Assembly (NCBI GenBank): GCA_007570785.1
Contig: ML661900.1
Coordinates: 8,021,854-8,085,853, forward strand
Length of the DNA stretch: 64,000 nt
Reading direction: 5' to 3'
From: Antilocapra americana
Taxonomy: Eukaryota > Chordata > Mammalia > Artiodactyla > Antilocapridae
Shown here: positions 33,166 to 45,545 of the stretch, piece by piece
How positions within the stretch are numbered: position 1 is the stretch's first letter
Layout of the letters: the number at the start of each line of letters is the position of its first letter
Made by a program: the position numbers and the translations under genes
Notes under the pieces: model-generated
Databases searched by the model: none
Seen by the model: only the letters and a program-made list of their open reading frames with translations
What the model was told of the DNA's origin: nothing

Positions 33166-34430
33166 TAAGTCCTCACACAAACATCCTTTGAATGCTGACC
33201 TCATTGCCATTCTTCCAGCTTTTACCGCCTGCAGATTCTTATCACCTCTGCATTCCTCTAGGATAATTGTTTCCAAACTGGAGAGACCAGTTTGGAGGCA
33301 GTTTTCCTTCCTTCTGAATCAATTTTTGATGCAGATTCCTTATTAATTTTTCTAAAATGCCACCTTTTGCTATTCTTAATCAAAAATTACTTTCTCTAGG
33401 GTCAAGTTTACTTTTTTTTTTGGCCTGACACTTAAGACCCTCTTCACTTCCCCCACTGCCTCATTGTCACCTTATATTTGCAATGATTCCTTCTTTTCAC
33501 TGCACCATGGGAGTCTCGGCTGGGTCTTTTGTGGTGGAGGTAGAATGGAGAGAGGGGGAACAACCTGAAAGGAAGAGGTACAAAATGGATAGTCCTAATT
33601 TCTAAGTAATAAATCGGAGTCTGAGGTTGAATCTAAGCAATGTCTGGTAACATTATTGTTGAAGCCAGAGACCAGGGCCCTCTCGTGGAATTGAAGATGT
33701 CTCTGTGGATGGGGGACCACAGTCATCACATGACACGTACGCTGCTCCTAAACCACCCTGGGTCATGAAAATCTGGGCTGAATGGCATGTCAGCAGCTTT
33801 ACTGAAGGCTTTCTTGCACAGAGTGAACCACACTAGCTGCCATTATAACCTGGCCTGTACATTGCATGAACATAATGCAACTGTACAGCTTTAAGAAACA
33901 TCATACAAGAATGAAGGCAAGCAGTGCATTCATAATGGATTTATAGCATCTTTTTCCTTCCTCCTCCTTCACTCTGGCTATTCAAAGTCAACATTATTTT
34001 CTCCTTTGGGTGAAACAGGATGGATTCATATCCAACCTGTACCCTGCCATAGCTTCTGATGACGTCTGTGTGTTGGGAGAGGCCAAAATATTGATATTAT
34101 ATTGATCCCATTTCTCATCTGCAAAATGTGTATGTGAGTGCTGTGTATTACATCTCTGTGTGTGTTTTAATTACATTTTAGAAATTTTCATAGTTGGCAG
34201 GGGCTCCTCACTATGCTTCTTGCTTGTCTTATTCTGCTCCCCGTGAAACTGATCAGGTTGCCAAGTTCTTACTGACATCAAAGCAGGCTCCGGGCTCAGA
34301 TCATCTCTGTGGGATGCAGAGGAAGAGGAGAAATAGCTCTTGCCCAGGGAACATTTCTCTGACCGAGTTCTAAGTAAATTCTGGGGCTTATCTGACAGTT
34401 TTTTCACTGGCCAGGCTCCTACTGAAGTCA
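33166..34430. other. Unique non-coding DNA, possible old LINE trace
   Basis: 33380-33480 (tttggcctgacacttaagac, then a pyrimidine-rich run) faintly resembles L2/CR1 ORF2 text but is too diverged to call. The remainder shows nothing. Confidence 0.35.
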
Positions 34431-34720
34431 AATATTACAGCTGACGTCAGTCGGCTTGTGGCCAGGTGCTGGACTATGCTGAGCAAAATCTCAGGGCAAC
34501 AGATTCATCCTCCTTGAATCTTGATTTTTATACCTCCGTTTTGCATGATGTTCTATCAAAGAGCAATAAAAACAGTAAACAGATTACAAAGCACAAGCCA
34601 CCCATGCGTACATTCTTTTCTCCTGAACCCAAATGAATTCAGCGCCAATTCTAACAAAGGTTAATTAATAGCACAGCAGAGGCTCTGATTTGAAAGAAAA
34701 AAATCCTTCTTCTCACAGGC
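34431..34720. promoter_or_regulatory. Candidate regulatory element with CRE
   Basis: Repeat-free block with the palindromic CRE TGACGTCA at 34442-34449. Further right it holds a TCF-like atcaaag, a caataaa, a FOX-like gtaaaca (tcaaagagcaataaaaacag onward), a SOX-like acaaagg and gttaattaa (taacaaaggttaattaatag). The clustering is suggestive but was not tested. Confidence 0.3.
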
Positions 34721-35858
34721 TGCAGAACTAGGTGCTTGCCAGTCCTGTGTTCCTTAGCCACATATTTCTTAGCACTTATTCTTCACATCTCTCCAAAGAC
34801 TTCTTGATTCTTTTCATATCTTCTGTACAGAAATAGGCGCAAGTCAGAGGCTGGAGAAACTGTGAAGGGGGTGACCTTAATTTCTGCGTCCAGGATTTTC
34901 CCACGTTTGATACATCCCTACGTGTTTTGGATCTCCCCCTTATTTTACTCAAGATGGGTGCTGTCCTCTTGTTTTATGGGCTCACAAGTGAGACTCAACA
35001 AAGCCTTGCACTACTAAACACATTTTTCACAATCACCAAAATATGTATTCCTTCTCATCTCAATGGATCCTTAGCAGTCGACGAGTTTGGCCTTAAGGAG
35101 AGCTACTTAGGAAAGCTTCCTGTATATGACGAAGCGTCAGTTTGTAGACTGAAGAGATATTTCTGCTTCCTGTTTTTGAGCAGGGAACGCAGTGAAACAC
35201 ACATAGACAGGAAGGCCATCTTTGGGCCTAATGCAACCCACATGCAAAACTCACAACAGGCAAAGTCACCTAGACTCTTGAAGCATGTGGATTTCCTGGG
35301 AGAGCAGGCAGGCCTTTATCTGAAGCCCAGGAGTCACCTTGGTGTATCTGCTTATTTAAAGTAGAAGCAGGGAGCTTGCCACCCCTGTAAACTCTGCTTA
35401 GACTCTTTCCATCAAGGATGTTCTCCTTGGCTACACTCCGGAGATGAAAATTAGAAACTTTTCCTTGTTTGTTCAGCAGACCCTCTGCTGTCTGGTTTTG
35501 GAATGAAAGCCCATCAACAATGTTTAAAAATATTAGAAAACACCTTTAAGGGATATCATCTCATGGTTTTAGATTTTTATAGTATCTCAGGAACCACATA
35601 TTCAACTCATTTATTTTGCAGCTTAGTGAAATAAGACCTAGTTAGGGTCAAAGTCGAGTCTAGAACCAGGATTTCTTCACTCTCTCTTCCACACTCACTT
35701 GCTTTAGGAAAACTATTAATGCAACCTATGCTCATGAGGATTTTCAGAAGCTCCCCCGACCCAGAGTATTTTTTAACCCTTTGATAAAAGGGTTCTGTGC
35801 AATTTAATGTTGCATCAGTCACAAATTTATTTCTCTTAAATGTGAGACACTTTGTTCC
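34720..35858. other. Unique non-coding DNA
   Basis: Contains a 137-codon open frame, ATG 34954 to stop 35364, rejected as a gene for lack of any domain or homology signal. No repeat recognised. Confidence 0.4.
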
Positions 35859-35950
35859 CTTCTCCAGGGGATCTTCCCAACCCAGGGATTGAACCAGGTC
35901 TTCCTCATTGCAGGCAGATTCTTTACTGGCTGAGCCACCAGGGAAGCCCT
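35859..35950 (-). mobile_element. Bov-tA tRNA-like head only
   Basis: Antisense. Only the tRNA-derived head survives (ggggatcttcccaacccagg to ctgagccaccagggaagccc). It stops at ccttctccag, the start of the Bov-A module. Loss at this end is unusual because target-primed insertion normally truncates the 5' side. Confidence 0.85.
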
Positions 35951-36574
35951 TGGAAAATAGTGTGAGTAAAATAGAGCAAAGCAATGAAGTGAGTTACTGC
36001 ACTTGACAAGAGAAACGCAATCACACCCTTTATGGATTCATTGCTAAAGTTTTATCTTTGGTCTTCCAAATGTGTCATGGCTATCATATGTATAAAGTGA
36101 AAAACTGCCTAATCTTTCCAACATGAACTGAGTGTTAAAAACTAACTAAATACTATGCATTGCAGCTCAACGTTTATGTGAGAAATAATATATATAATTA
36201 CAGTTAGTTCTAAAAAAAAATGTAGATGTTATTATTAGCTATCATTTTGTTCTGCTCTGTCCCCAGAACAAGTCTGCTCTAATCACTTATTCTCCTACTG
36301 TCCTAAATTCACTCTGGTGCTAAGATGAGGGTTACATACTTTTTGTAAAACTGCGTTTCTTTTCCTTACCCTAAGTCCTTTGTATCTTGAAGGTCAAGCT
36401 TAAATCCTACCTCTCTTTCATGAATTCTTCTCTCCAGAAGATATGATTTTCTTTCCTTTAATTTAAACTCTAATGAACATACAATTTATACCATAAAATC
36501 ACATATTTGATTATAGCCAATTTGGTATAACTCGCTGATTTCTCTTCATCTAGCTAAAACTTGCACTTAGATTG
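35951..36574. other. AT-rich unique DNA, possible L2 trace
   Basis: 36385-36440 (gtcaagcttaaatcctacct, then tttcatgaattcttctctcc) resembles the L2 '...cttccctgacc' section. Otherwise unassigned. Confidence 0.35.
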
Positions 36575-36703
36575 TGAAAATTTTCATGCAAAGATGGTAT
36601 ATCTCTCTTCCTGCAACACTCAACAAAATAAAGCAGAAAGGGATGTCCAAACAGTGTTCCCTTTTGATTAGACTATGACTGATAAAGGCTTATATGACAC
36701 AAA
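36575..36703 (+). repeat. 130-bp segment shared with 48204-48334 (copy A)
   Basis: gaaaattttcatgcaaagat, ctctcttcctgcaacactca, aaagcagaaagggatgtcc and aggcttatatgacac recur in the same order at 48204-48334 with roughly 80% identity by eye. The layout loosely follows an L2 3' end, but the shared private bases argue for a closer relationship between these two copies than between either and the L2 consensus. Confidence 0.6.
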
Positions 36704-36717
36704 GCACAGCCCTCTCG

Positions 36718-36848
36718 ACTCAAAGGTCCATGGACCAGCACCGTCAACATTCCTTGGGAGCTGGTTACAAGTTAAGAATATTAGACCCCATTCCAGACCT
36801 GCCATTTTAAAGAATTTAGTGATTTTTAAAGTTTGAGAAGCAGTAGCT
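36718..36848 (+). mobile_element. MER5-type hAT-Charlie DNA transposon
   Basis: aaaggtccatggaccagcac, cattccttgggagctggtta, agaccccattccagacctgc and taaagtttgagaagcagtag follow the MER5A consensus end to end. Confidence 0.75.
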
Positions 36849-37078
36849 TAGGAAAGAGGGGCTTCCCACTGAATTTTAACCAAGGTAATGCTGATGCTTA
36901 GCTCTCCAGTGAAGTATAAGTACATATTCACAGAGGGAAGTCATTCTTCAAATTTGTGGTCATCAACTCCTTAGAAAATCTACAGAAAGCTTTGGCCCTT
37001 CTTTCAAGAAAATGAACGTAGATAAATATGTTTATTTATAAATACATTCATTTATAATAAATACATTCATTCATAATA

Positions 37079-37299
37079 GGTATCCCAGGGGGCACTAGTG
37101 GTAAAGAACTGCTTGCCAATGCAGGAGACAGTTTGATCCGTGGGTTGGGAAGATCCCCTTCGTGGGTGGGGGGGCATGGCAATCCACTCCAGTATTCTTG
37201 CCTGGAGATCTCATGGACAGAGGAGCCTGGAGGGCTACAGTTCATAGGGTCACACAGTCGGACACAACTGAAGTGACTTACCACACATGCATGCAAACA
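37079..37299 (+). mobile_element. Bov-tA2-type SINE with CTCF-like block
   Basis: Sense copy: ggtatcccagggggcactag, B box cagtttgatccgtgggttgg, Bov-A part ggcaatccactccagtattc, end gacacaactgaagtgactta. cccagggggcacta (37084-37097) is the best CTCF-like stretch among the SINEs. cataata on both sides (37072 and 37300) may be the target duplication. Confidence 0.93.
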
Positions 37300-38119
37300 C
37301 ATAATATTTCACATGTAGTATGAGCTTAAAGGATGCATTAAGTTTATAAAGAGACTTTTTTGGATCTTTTACCGATACTGTGTTAAAAGTCTCTGTTGAT
37401 GAATATAGGTTTATAAAGAATAAGGATCATTTATCTGTCTGCTGAAGTGCCTGGTTGTGTTGTACATTTACTGTTGAAAAACAAAGGAGGTCTAATTGGC
37501 TCTCCTCTAAGGGTGTAATCTTTGGTAGTCACACTTTTTGGATAGACTATAATCACATGAAATGCTTCTTTTGCCGGGTGGGGGGAGGTTGGTGATCAAC
37601 ATGAGTGTAGAAAAGTTAATTTAGCCATGAAAGAGGGCTTCATGTAAAGAGGAGATTTCATTCCTCTTAGTAACACAGTAAGCTTTGATTTAAGCTATTG
37701 AGATTGTCTTTCTACCTACCTGTGTTATTTTTTTTTTTAATTTTCTTTTTCCTCTTTCTTTCTTCTAATCCAAGCTAAAAGCCATATGCTTTTCATGTAT
37801 TTTTTAAAACTCCTTTGGGGCGATGATCGGAATTGCTTCTAATTATCAATTAAATTTTCTCCAAGTAGATTGTTAAAAGTTTAGATGAGCCCAATTAGTG
37901 AGAACCTCACTCTAATAGCAAGAGTGAAGTTGGTTATTTAAGTCTTCTTTATTACACAAAAAGAAAGGATCAGATATCTCAGATCAATGTTAAGTGGGGA
38001 TTATGGAAATGAATGCTAAAAATAAAAGACACAAATTAACAAGGTATGACCAGGGAAGTCAAAGAAGTGGCCTCTCTTTTTGGTATTGAGTCTTTCCAGA
38101 CTTTAATAATATTGTGCTA
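37300..38119. other. Unique AT-rich DNA
   Basis: 37838-37930 (aattgcttctaattatcaat onward) is a homeodomain-site-rich, repeat-free patch. Nothing else is recognised. Confidence 0.35.
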
Positions 38120-38336
38120 CTTGCATGCTGAGTTGTGTTAGTCATGTTTGAATCTCTGCGACCCTAAGGACTGTAGCCCGCCAGGCTCCTCTCCATGGGA
38201 TTCTCGAGGCAAGAATGCTGGAGTGGGTTGCCATGCCCTCCTCCAGAGGATCTTCCCAACCCAGGGATTGAACCTGCATCTCCTATATGTCTCCTGCATT
38301 GGCAGGAGAGTTCTTTACTATTAGCACCACCTGGGA
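38120..38336 (-). mobile_element. Bov-tA SINE
   Basis: Antisense: gctgagttgtgttagtcatg, aagaatgctggagtgggttg, and a head with the expansion tctcctatatgtctcctgca, ending agcaccacctgggaagac. Confidence 0.92.
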
Positions 38337-38339
38337 AGA

Positions 38340-41300
38340 CTTAGTTTGTAAACATTTGTCCCCATTTATGCTAAAAGGAATGGCAAACTAACGACTATGT
38401 TTATTTTTACATTACATTATTTTATATTCTTTACTAGTGCTTTTTTCCTTGGGAGAAATAACATCTTAATCTATATTAAAGGAAATTTGTATTTGCCAGT
38501 CAGTACATGTGAGACTGGAGCTATGCTATTCTGACTCTTTGGACAGGGTGTCCGTGAGCACACTCAGCAGATGGACAGCCTGATACTCTTCTATCAGGAA
38601 ATCCTAAAAGCCTAGTTCAAGAAAACTTGGTGAACTGTAAAGTACTCAGAACTTCTCAGGATAATTATCCCTCAGGGAAAATCAATAGTTTAATAAGGGA
38701 GAGAGCCCTCACTAGTCATAGGAGAAATTTTGCGGTTGGTACCAAGAGCTGACTAGTAATAACAAGGTATACCAGATTATCTTTTTCATTATCAATCTGC
38801 AAAGCAAGTTTTAGACTACCAAATTCTTCATATTGAGCCACTGAGTGAGAAACACTGACTTTTCTTTTCTTTTCTGAAAAGAAAGCCAAAAACTGAATTA
38901 CATTTAATCTGATTCAATTGCATAATTTGTAAAGCACTTAGTATATACCAGGTGCATTTCTTGGTGGCCAAAAAACCAGAACATAAAATAAGCAGTACTG
39001 TAACAAATTCAATAAAGACTTGAAAAAAAGAATTTTGTCTGTCTGCATCTATTCCCTTCTCTGTTCATAGATGTTCTACCTGCAGCTTTTTACTAGCATC
39101 TATTGGTCAGAACTGGGTCACATTGCCATCTTAGCTGCAAAGAGTCTGGGAAAATGTTAATAGTATTATTAAGTAATATAGTGCTGTACTTCCCCAAGGA
39201 AGGTGGAGACAGGGCTTTATTTTTAAGAAATTAGGGGAGAAATGGCGTGGAGAGAAAACTAGAAAAAAAAATCTGTCACAAGTATTTATTGTGTGTTAGA
39301 GTGTCTATCAAAATACATCTGTATGAATTAATTTGGATGTTTGTGTGGGCCTGATGTGTGAGTTAAGGTCAACAGAATAGGTTATAAATTCATTCAATAA
39401 ATATTTATTTCTTGGCAAAAACATCGCCTAGCTAGCTAGGGAAACAAACATACACAGTAAGGATGAAATAACCGACAGTATCTGGAGTTGTTAACCCTTG
39501 GGAGAGTAAGCAGAGTAAAGAAAGGAGGCTGTATTACTGTTGTCTTTCAACCCTTTATGCATTTTGTTTCTTTCTTCTCACCTATTTCATAGGCTGGATG
39601 ACTGTATTTTCAAAAAGATAAAAATCTTATTAAAGAAGTGAAGCCTATACAATAGCATAGAGCTTTGTATATAGCTTTGTATATAGCTCTATACATCAGC
39701 AGGGGCTAAAATATCATTTGGAACGGCTGGTTTTCCTGGAGCCCTGGAAATAACGTCACTCAGGCAGTCAGAGCTCCAATAACAGAGGCTTCAGGAAAAT
39801 GTGTGAGAGCAGAAGTCAGATCAGCCGCTTGGGGTGTGAATCCAAAAGATGGCTTTTGAGATGGTTTTGGAAAAATTCGATTGACTGGCTTTGGTGAACT
39901 TCTGAATCAGATGAAGTTTAAATTTGATGTGCTACCCATTCTAAAACATGGGCAGTGCAGTTGGGAAAAAGAGAGAGAGAATGAGATGTGTCGATAATAT
40001 TCTTTTCAGTCTTTTTCTTAATTTGCTTCACCGTTTTTAATCAGGGAACACTTAGGTGAAATCTAATACAAACCGATCTCATTTCTTACTACACTTTCTC
40101 TAGTGGAAAGAGAACAGCTGTATATTGTCATGCTCAGGTATTTAAGAAAACATCTGAATTCAGTCTTAAGAATGGGATAATGTGACCTGACTTGTTTGAG
40201 ATGAAGTCATTTTTCTACATTTATATCATTGCTGCTTAACGGCTGTCACATGCGAAATCTGAAGGGAAATGATCATTTGATTTCCCACCCAGTTCTCAGT
40301 GGATACTTGATTCCCAAGAAGAGAGTTATGTTGCCAAGAAAAAAGCCCTGGCTTGTACCTAATTGGCATAATATCTTTTTTAGACATCAAAGAAATAAAA
40401 GCAGTATTTGCAGGGACTTGATAATATCTATCATGAAAATAATGTTTCTTACTTTGAAGTCAATATCAATTAAACAGAATTAAACAGCTACAGCGTCTAT
40501 CATATGAAACCTAAATTCTTATGTCTCTGGGACATGCTACTACCAAAAGCAACAGTGGCCCTATAAGCAAAAGCACTAGGGCAAGTTTAATAAAAATTCG
40601 CTAGTAAGGAATTTGATATATACCAGATCATTTTTATTTTTCTTTGGGAAACTAGGCTTGGAATCAATGAAAGAGAAAACTTTAGGGTAGAGTGGGTGAA
40701 CAATAGGTTACTTCATTTAAGACTAAAAAACCAGAGGGATGTGAATGGCTCAGTGGTGAGTGTGGACTACAGACAAATTAATGACAATTTTACATGATGG
40801 AAAATAGAATGAAGAGAAAAGACTAATCATTTTTGGTGACTATTTGTGAATCTGTAGGTAAGTATTTTGGTCTTTAATCCCAAAACAAAATACTATCCAG
40901 GGATGGAGGGCATCTTAGAACTCATTCTGACTCTTGTTTATAGAGACCAGGCTTTAAAGCTCAAAGCAGTGAAACAGCTTGGAAACTGTCATATGGTCAC
41001 TGGCAGATTTGGGGCAGGAATATAGGCATCCCAGTTTCCCTCTGACAGCTTTGAGAGGAAAGGGAGTTTTCACAGAGGCTTCAATTCTGTGAATAGATTA
41101 AGCAGAATGTGACAGATGGACTGTGTTTATTGCTGCTCCCGTCAACATGTACAATTATTGAGATGTTACATGGTGTAAGGTTTAACATTTACTTGTTGAC
41201 ATCTCTGTTTTTTTTACTCATTGTTTATTGTGCTTCTTGGAGAATTCTAAACATTTTATAAATGATATCATTTCCCTGAAAAGTTATGTAATCAAGCCAC

Positions 41301-42975
41301 ACCACTAACTGGAGTTGAAAATTGCAGTTAAACTTTATTTTCAAAGCAAATAATTTTCTTTCTTTTGGTGACTTGTTTTCTGGCAACCACATATAGGGGT
41401 GAAAAAAGTCTGTATGTCCCCTTGTGGTTTTTGTTTGGGTCATGTCACTCTAGCATGACCTTAAAAAGCTGGACCTGTTTCCTCACCCACAGTGGAAGAT
41501 TCTCATACAGTCAGTGTGAATTTGAATGCATTCATTTATCTTTTGAAATTACATCATTAGTTTAAATGCCTTTGAGCTGTGTTTCTGTTTCTCAGTTTGT
41601 CTTTTTTCTAAACATTCTTGTTCTTTTTCTTTTATGCTCCATGCTCTTGGCCTCAGAACAAAATAACTGCCCCTGGAGTCAGACCAATTATCCATCTGGC
41701 TAGAGTCTGTAAAGTTCTTTTCTTTTTTTTTTTAAACCTCAGTAAATTAACCTCAGTAAACGTGTTTCATGCTTTCACTCACTCACTTGTTACCAATTTA
41801 AGCACTGGTTCTACGTAAGGACCAGTGTTATCTCCAGGGCTGTGGGAACCTGAGGAGGTTCAAAAGTTAGTGGCACAAAAGGTCATTTCAGTAGAATGTA
41901 TAAATGTTCTCATATGGTTTACTTCATAAGGTCTGACATATACAATAAGCACATTATACTTAAAATGGTTAAGTACTCCTCAGTAGGATTTAGGTTATGA
42001 TTTTCTCTTGCACTTCTTAACCTATTTTTATTTCTACCCTGTAACTCCTCAGAATAGAGACTCTTTCAAGAGTTTGCTACTTAGCCTTAGAAAAATACAA
42101 CTATGCTTCTGCATGAAGGATTCCCAAGGTCCACAGAACATTGGTCCAGGTTTTCCAGGCCTGAGAAAAAAATGCATGATACTGGCTTGATCACACCATG
42201 AAGGTCTCATTTGGTGAGACATTCCCTGGCTCCTTTTTGCTATGGTGTCAGTGCATTCATGATGTATTCTGGATAAGAAGTTCATTTTTGTTGGAAAAAT
42301 GGATTTAAAAAAAATAAGTTTTCTTATTCATTTTATTCTTTATAATAGATCCCAACCAGACAAAACTGAAGGGATCAAAGTTAGGGAGAAGTACAAAGTA
42401 ACTTACAGTAAGTGCTGCTGCTCTGTGAGGTTTTACTTTCTGTCTGAGATGTGTCATCCTGACAAGGTATATGTAATGAGAAGAGGGAGTTTTCCATTGA
42501 CTGAAATAGAGTGGCAACCTAAGATTTTCCAACAAACAACCAACTAGATAAAGCAGTTGTTATCTACAATGAGATTTGCATTTCATTTCAGCATTCATGA
42601 AAGGACAGAGAAAAGAAAAACAATCCCTACAACATGTGGTCGCTTACTTAAGAAGGAGATCTTTTAATAATTAAATTCTGAATCTAAAGGATTAAAACAG
42701 ATGAAGACGGAGGGAAAAAAACATTAAGGGCAATCTAAGAAGGTTTAATAATAATTCATATTCTAAATAAGATTGAGGAGAATCAGGAATTAAGATGCTG
42801 AGCGATGAACCTCATTATCAAGGGTCTTATCACATCAAGGAGGCAGGGAGTAAAATGAGAAATTTGTATTTCTTTCTGAAAAAATGTAGAAATTGGTTCG
42901 AAATTCAGCAACCATGAAAAGAGTTCGAACATATAATTTTTATGTATGATTCCCCAGCAGACAAATCTTCACTAT

Positions 42976-42983
<8 letters not shown>
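38340..42983. other. 4.6 kb of largely unique AT-rich DNA
   Basis: No young SINE or LINE. Small items: a likely antisense L2 end at 39385-39475 (aattcattcaataaatattt), a 12-bp tandem at 39663-39698 (agctttgtatat three times with decay), a short tandem at 41743-41770 (aacctcagtaaattaacctc). Overlapping open frames at 42049-42547 on both strands are under 85 codons and not convincing. Confidence 0.4.

Positions 42984-43011
<28 letters not shown>
42984..43011. repeat. (TA)n microsatellite
   Basis: About thirteen uninterrupted TA units flanked by catacata and cacacta. Likely polymorphic and cruciform-prone. Confidence 0.95.
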
Positions 43012-43015
<4 letters not shown>

Positions 43016-44002
43016 TACATCTGCACCAAATGTTGGATCCTGCATTCTAGACAAGTCAGTATGATTGAAGAGATAATGAATTGTAATATCAAGAAGTGGA
43101 ATCTCTCTTGGGAAGAAAAAATGCATCAGGAGACCTCTTAGTTTCATGCATTAGGAAAGAAAAGCCTATAAGTGGACTTTGGCAGGAATTTACATAAGCT
43201 AATAAATAAGGAAAATGAAAGCTTATACTTCATTAGGCTGACAAGAAATCAGTCACATCTGATGAACCTGTAAGTCAGATTTAAATGCCAGGCAGTTCCC
43301 TATGAGTACCCAAATCTGATCCACTTTTGTGTACAGGTCAGACAGGTATCTGTAGTTACTACTCACAATGTCAGTGCCTTGGAATTAATTGAAAAACACA
43401 TTCAGAAACAGCCTATTCACTCTTCTGAAAATCTGTGTGTGCTCATCTGGCCGTTCTTGATTTGTTCATAGCAGCAGCTTAATTTCTGCCTGGCTTCTTG
43501 GGCTCTTTTACTATCAGTTGCAAGAAAACAGTATCATCCTAAACACAATGTAAACAGAAATGTAAAATGTTATGGAAGGCAAACATGACACTGTACCTCA
43601 GACTGGCTCTTGTCTCCTTGGACTCCCTACAAACTAGCACAGATTTAATATTTCTAATTCTACCTCACTTGTTTTAGCAATATCTCTGAAAGGTAGCTAG
43701 ATTGTGTATATCTCCCTGCATTTTAAGACAAAAGGTTGGTGACTTCTCCCAGTAACATATAATAAGGGACTATCCTGAAGTTTTTTCTTAGTTCTAAGAC
43801 CCAAATCACATAATAGAAATCGAAATCAAGTTTGGACAAAGTGAAATGGTAGGAAGAACTGTCAGACTGTGTATCAGCCCCTCTACCAGCGGATAGCTGC
43901 CTTTCATCTGCTTCCAGAACAACCTGTGTCCCCTTGGGCAAATTATATCACCTCAATTTGCTATCACTTTCCTAACAGCAAGTCATTCATTTCTTCAGCA
44001 TA
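43012..44002. other. Unique non-coding DNA, nothing recognised
   Basis: Only short frames on both strands and no repeat signature. Confidence 0.4.
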
Positions 44003-44415
44003 ATGTGAGAGCTGGACCATAAAGAAGGCTGAGCACCAAAGAACTGATGCTTTCAAACTGTGGTGCTGGAGAGGACTCTGGAAAGTCCCCTTTGGACTGC
44101 GAGGAGATTAAACCAGTCAAACCCTAAAGGAAATAACCTTGAATATTCATTGGAAGGACTGATGCTGAAGCCCCAGTACTTTGGCCACTTGATGCAAAGA
44201 GCCGACACACTGGAAAAGACCCTGAGAAAGATTGAGGGCAATAGGAGAAGGGGGCAACAGAGGATGAAATGGTTGGATGGCATCACCAACTCAATGGACA
44301 TGAGTTTGAGCAAACTCTGGGAGATAGTGAAGGACAGGGATGTCTGGTGTGCTGCAGTCCATGGGATTGCAAAGAGTTGGACATGACTTAGCAACTTAAC
44401 GACAACAACAACAAT
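44003..44415 (+). mobile_element. BovB LINE 3' end, sense
   Basis: 5'-truncated copy of about 410 bp: gagagctggaccataaagaa, tactttggccacttgatgca, ggttggatggcatcaccaac, ending ggacatgacttagcaactta with an (AAC)n tail. The frame 44060-44386 retains [20 protein letters not shown] and [20 protein letters not shown] of the ORF2 C-terminus. A small deletion after LMLK separates it from the copy at 6341. Confidence 0.92.
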
Positions 44416-45328
44416 ATTATTATAGAATGTTTTGAGTTAAAAAATTCTTTAATAAAATAATGACAATTTAAGGGCCAAGAAAACCTTGATGAGACAGAGG
44501 GAGAGTATATTTATCAGCAATAGTAGAAGAGTGAGCCTGAAATTTTTCTGTGATATTGGCCAAGAATCTTAAGAAATATAATTAGAACATTTTTAAAAAG
44601 CTGTTTTAACTCTGACTCCTGTAGGAAATCATAGTCACACCTTATTTTAGGATTATTTGTGCTTTAAGTAGAGGATTTGTTGTGAATACAAATGAATTAT
44701 TATAATACAAGGTGTAAGCCAGCAAGAAATGTCAACTGTGGAAAATCCTCACATGTATAAACTTAATCCAAGATTATAAAAGGCACAATGGATTCTAATC
44801 TCTCCTAGGATGAATATCTTTTTTTTTCCTTCCTAGGTATAGCTTCACATCTCTCAATACTTCACTCATCAAATATTAGTAGAATATTCATTATGTACAA
44901 GGATCAAAGACCCGGATGCTATCTACAAGGAGAATTATTGCTATATTATGTGTTTACCAGAGCATATTTGTTGAGAAATAGACTGAAGACTGGAAATCAT
45001 TCTTTACATAAAACTTATTTGCAAGTGACTGCTTCAGGTACTTTTTCAACTTTGTATTAAATTCATTAAGAGGAGACAAAAATTATCAAGGAGTGAGAAG
45101 ATTTGCTTGGGAATAAAATTTAGAAAGCCTCTCTACCATTTTTCTGCCACAGAAATTCCATCCTCTTGATAATTCAGAAATGAATGACAAAAATATGACC
45201 ACTCCATTCTTAAAATGTCCCAAGAGAAGCCATTTATGGTAAAATATTACAGTTTTGTATATTTCTGGCAGTGAAATACCTTCTTTGAACAGAAAACTTT
45301 TTAAAATTTAAGGCTACTGCAACTCGGC
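44416..45328. other. Unique AT-rich DNA
   Basis: 44868-44930 (tcatcaaatattagtagaat) may be a worn antisense L2 end. Nothing else is recognised. Confidence 0.35.
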
Positions 45329-45545
45329 TTCCCAGGTGGCACTAGTGGTAAAGGAACAACCTGCCAATGCAGGAGACACGTGGAGAATCACAGGTTTGAT
45401 TCCTGGGTCGGGAAGATCCCCTGGAGGAGGGCACGGCAACCCACGCCTGTATTCTTGCCTGAAGAATCCCATGGACAGAGGAGACTTGTGGCCTCTTTTC
45501 CATAGGGTGGAAATGAGTTGGACACGACTAAAACATCTTAGCACA
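45329..45545 (+). mobile_element. Bov-tA2-type SINE
   Basis: Sense copy: cttcccaggtggcactagtg, B box caggtttgattcctgggtcg, Bov-A part ggcaacccacgcctgtattc, end gttggacacgactaaaacat. It has an expansion (agacacgtggagaatcacag) between the boxes. Confidence 0.93.

Noticed and set aside
34954..35364. Open frame of 137 codons on the plus strand from ATG 34954
   Set aside because: No recognisable domain or protein family and no splice-flank logic. It could only be lengthened with a non-ATG start. A frame of this length is expected by chance in 64 kb.
37040..37078. Two copies of aaatacattcatt as the start of a repeat array
   Set aside because: Only two short units of simple AT-rich sequence next to a SINE. 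Compatible with slippage at an AT-rich integration site.
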